From positions 62,001-126,000 of the forward strand of contig DATHMH010000015.1 of NCBI GenBank assembly GCA_035487295.1: a stretch of 64,000 nucleotides of DNA. The letters are read 5' to 3'. The notes beneath the pieces are model-generated. The model saw only the letters and a list, made by a program, of their open reading frames with translations, did not search any database and was not told the DNA's origin. The position numbers and the translations under genes were made by a program. Source of the stretch: QIAW01 sp035487295 (GTDB taxonomy: Bacteria > Acidobacteriota > Terriglobia > Terriglobales > Acidobacteriaceae). Positions 62,092-64,000 of the stretch are shown here, one piece after another (position 1 is the stretch's first letter; each line of letters starts with the position of its first letter).

Positions 62092-64000
62092 ATGCATCCG
62101 GATGTGGTCTTCGCTATGGCGCCATTTCCATTTTTACAGCGCGGCAATCTGGCCGATCACGCGCGGCAATTAACGCTGTCCACTTATCAGCCTGCGCTCA
62201 CGCTTAAAGGCCTGATGACCGGTGTGGATAACGTCCGCTCCGACGTTTTCTTAAGCACTAAGTTCTCCGAAGCCGCCCGCATCCACCTTGATCGCCTGGT
62301 CATGACCTATGGCAGCGTGGAAGATTTTGCCGAAGAGCCCATCATCGCTCCCCAGCGTCCCGCCTCGGGTTTGCTGGGGCCAAACAAGCCGCCGCCCTCG
62401 CCCTCTGATTCGGGCAAGTTTCGCGCTCTCAAAGGTTACGACCCCGCCGAGTTCCGGCGCATGCTGGTGGATATCCACGTTGCCGGTCTGAACCGCGCCA
62501 AGGCCGACAACAACATGGATGTGGACCTCCTGGTCCGCATTGCCATCATCAAATTTCTTCGCGGCGAGCTGCCCGGCCGCTTCAATACTGTTCTCGAGCG
62601 CTGCCGCACCCGTCTGAAGGGCTTTGAAGGGCCGCGGACCATCAATCCCGGCAAAGCCATGGAGTTGCGCGAGCGCTTTGCCCGCTTTCAGGTGAACAAA
62701 AAAACCATTCTGCGGCGCGCCGGGCAAGATATCTTCCAGACCCTGCGTGAAATCGAAAAGCAGACCCTGGGCAAGATGCGGCGTTCGCTGTTCGGGGGCG
62801 AAGAAATTCCCCAGTACGATCTTTTCATGAACCGCCTGCTTTTTACCGAAGACGGCCACGACGATTACCTGAATGCCGAGCACTACGTAATGCTGGGCAA
62901 CTATGAGCGCGATCCTGACCGCTTCCAGACCTTGCTCTCCTTTGCCTACGAGTTCCTGAAGACTACGGGGGTAGCGCCTGAATATGAAGAGGACGCGGTG
63001 CTCGATGGTTTCCTGAGCTCTCCGGAAAATGGACAGGAACTGGTCGCCGGCGGCTCCCCTGAGGAGACCACGCCTCGCGGACGGGCGCAGCGCGCCATCT
63101 TGAACGCCTGGGTGGAGCTGCTGGAGCGCCACAACGTGATGGAACACGTGATCGCTTCCTATGAAGTTGTTTCGCTGCTGGGTGAGTACTCGCCTCCCAT
63201 CAATGCACAGCAGCTCAAGAATGCGCTCATCTCGCGGGCCGAGCGCAAACGCGTGGAATCGCTGTTGAACGAGCATGGCCGCGTCTCGCCCGACAACCTC
63301 AACGTGGCCGTAAAACGCATCTCGGGCTACAAAGGCAATGAGCGCGCCAAACTCGCCGGCCGTTTTCTGGGCGACTTTATCCGCTATCACCGCGATCTGC
63401 GGCGGCTGGAAGCGGTGAACTCGGCCATGGATGGCATCAACGTCATCAGCAATGAGAAGCTGCGCCAGCTTTCGGCCATTAACAATACTTTGTACGACGT
63501 GCTTCTTCCCGAGGAGCAGAAGCCGCTGGAAGAAAAAGTTGTGCACCACGTCATCATCAAGGCCGATATTCGCGACTCGACCACGCTGACCCGCACCTTG
63601 TTCGAGCGCGGCCTGAATCCGGCTTCGTATTTCAGCCTGAATTTCTACGAGCCGGTTAACAAGCTCCTGCCCAAGTATGCCGCGTCCAAGGTTTTTATCG
63701 AAGGCGACGCCATCATTCTTTCTATCTTTGAGCGCGAGGGCGAGCCCGGCTTCGGCGTGGGGCGGGCCTGCGTGATGGCGCGCGAGATCATCGATGTTGT
63801 GCGCGCCTACAATGAACAGTCGCAGAAGGCGGGGCTTCCTATTTTGGAACTTGGCATTGGCATCTCCTACCAGGATTCAGCCCCCATGTACCTGATGGAT
63901 GGCAGCTCGCAAATCATGATCTCCAAGGCGCTCAACGAAAGCGACCGCCTCTCTTCCTGCAGCAAAGGGGCGCGCAGCCGGCTCGATGGAGCCAGCAGCC
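62092..64000 (+). CDS. Large protein with C-terminal class III nucleotidyl-cyclase-like domain (3' end outside window)
   Basis: Open for 636 codons from ATG 62092 to the window end. The first 470 residues are helical and unrecognised (for example HIDRLVMTYG-like and LNRAKADNNMDVDLLVRIAI segments), with no signal peptide or TM. From about 484 a class III cyclase pattern appears: VIIKADIRDSTTLTRTL with metal Asp492, KVFIEGDAIILS with metal Asp539, and LNESDRL with Asn615 and Arg619 at the N-x3-R transition-state spacing. The two positions that normally read the purine hold Phe535 and Ile608, so substrate is unclear. A minus-strand ORF over it is a shadow. Start could also be the ATG at 62116. 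Confidence 0.65.
   Translation, partial: MHPDVVFAMAPFPFLQRGNLADHARQLTLSTYQPALTLKGLMTGVDNVRSDVFLSTKFSEAARIHLDRLVMTYGSVEDFAEEPIIAPQRPASGLLGPNKPPPSPSDSGKFRALKGYDPAEFRRMLVDIHVAGLNRAKADNNMDVDLLVRIAIIKFLRGELPGRFNTVLERCRTRLKGFEGPRTINPGKAMELRERFARFQVNKKTILRRAGQDIFQTLREIEKQTLGKMRRSLFGGEEIPQYDLFMNRLLFTEDGHDDYLNAEHYVMLGNYERDPDRFQTLLSFAYEFLKTTGVAPEYEEDAVLDGFLSSPENGQELVAGGSPEETTPRGRAQRAILNAWVELLERHNVMEHVIASYEVVSLLGEYSPPINAQQLKNALISRAERKRVESLLNEHGRVSPDNLNVAVKRISGYKGNERAKLAGRFLGDFIRYHRDLRRLEAVNSAMDGINVISNEKLRQLSAINNTLYDVLLPEEQKPLEEKVVHHVIIKADIRDSTTLTRTLFERGLNPASYFSLNFYEPVNKLLPKYAASKVFIEGDAIILSIFEREGEPGFGVGRACVMAREIIDVVRAYNEQSQKAGLPILELGIGISYQDSAPMYLMDGSSQIMISKALNESDRLSSCSKGARSRLDGASS

Noticed and set aside
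62251..63549. Long 432-codon minus-strand ORF
   Set aside because: It is antisense to the cyclase-like reading frame, which has coherent catalytic motifs; the minus product is low-complexity His/Gln/Gly-rich.

Overview
The window looks like a chromosomal segment of a soil-type Acidobacterium (Koribacter or Terriglobia-like). This is inferred from gene content and style, not from a marker gene: a GC-rich Gram-negative envelope gene set (SecA with a SEC-C tail, TamA/TamB, RlpA, several lipoproteins, a TonB receptor with an N-terminal carboxypeptidase-regulatory-like domain), FG-GAP/Ig-like secreted proteins, DUF892 stress proteins, and very many short interspersed repeats. No rRNA, tRNA, CRISPR array, prophage or intact insertion sequence was seen.

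Layout. 1-1496: tandem tyrosine recombinases, xerD (5' end cut by the window) and xerC. 1669-8771: DUF892 protein, secA, a DUF2207 membrane protein, a CYTH-domain protein and a TPR protein. 8809-13740: small envelope and lipoprotein genes, a DinB-like protein, a prepilin peptidase, a BON/glycine-zipper lipoprotein. 13885-18847: a two-TM K+ channel with RCK domain, an exported SAM-hydrolase-like (DUF62) protein, mobA translationally coupled to an MlaF-like ABC ATPase, and an SPFH protein. 19195-23483: a minus-strand sugar-acid catabolic operon (dgoK, ACS-type MFS transporter, IlvD/Edd dehydratase). 23762-34442: DUF5684 protein, a truncated Tat-signal gene, a 1248-residue double-propeller FG-GAP protein, a TonB receptor, hemD and small secreted proteins. 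34596-41496: tamB and a seven-POTRA TamA/BamA-like protein. 41838-47811: an RNase II/R-type nuclease, stress genes, an AT-rich island and a cheB-cheR pair. 48385-59975: HTH protein, recJ, a DehI-like protein, a HIT protein, rlpA, a coupled three-gene matrixin operon, mutY and a thioredoxin-fold protein. 60208-64000: an M28 peptidase and a large protein ending in a class III nucleotidyl-cyclase-like domain, cut by the window end.

The most unusual feature is the repeat landscape. Many gaps hold short arrays whose words differ but whose period is always 7 bp (TTCTGAG, AGCTAGN, GCATTTA, ACTCAGC, CAACTGG types), often arranged head-to-head as large imperfect hairpins. Other families are an AACCACAAAGGACAC type, a CACGGATTCATCCGTG element of about 230-260 bp, a GTAGAGACGTAGC palindrome and an AAATCCGCG type. 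Some have run into genes: the C-termini of XerD and DgoK are encoded by the same repeat family, the DinB stop codon lies in a palindrome, and a heptad array supplies the premature end of the Tat-signal gene.

All calls come from reading the sequence and from recall of protein families. No database search was run.
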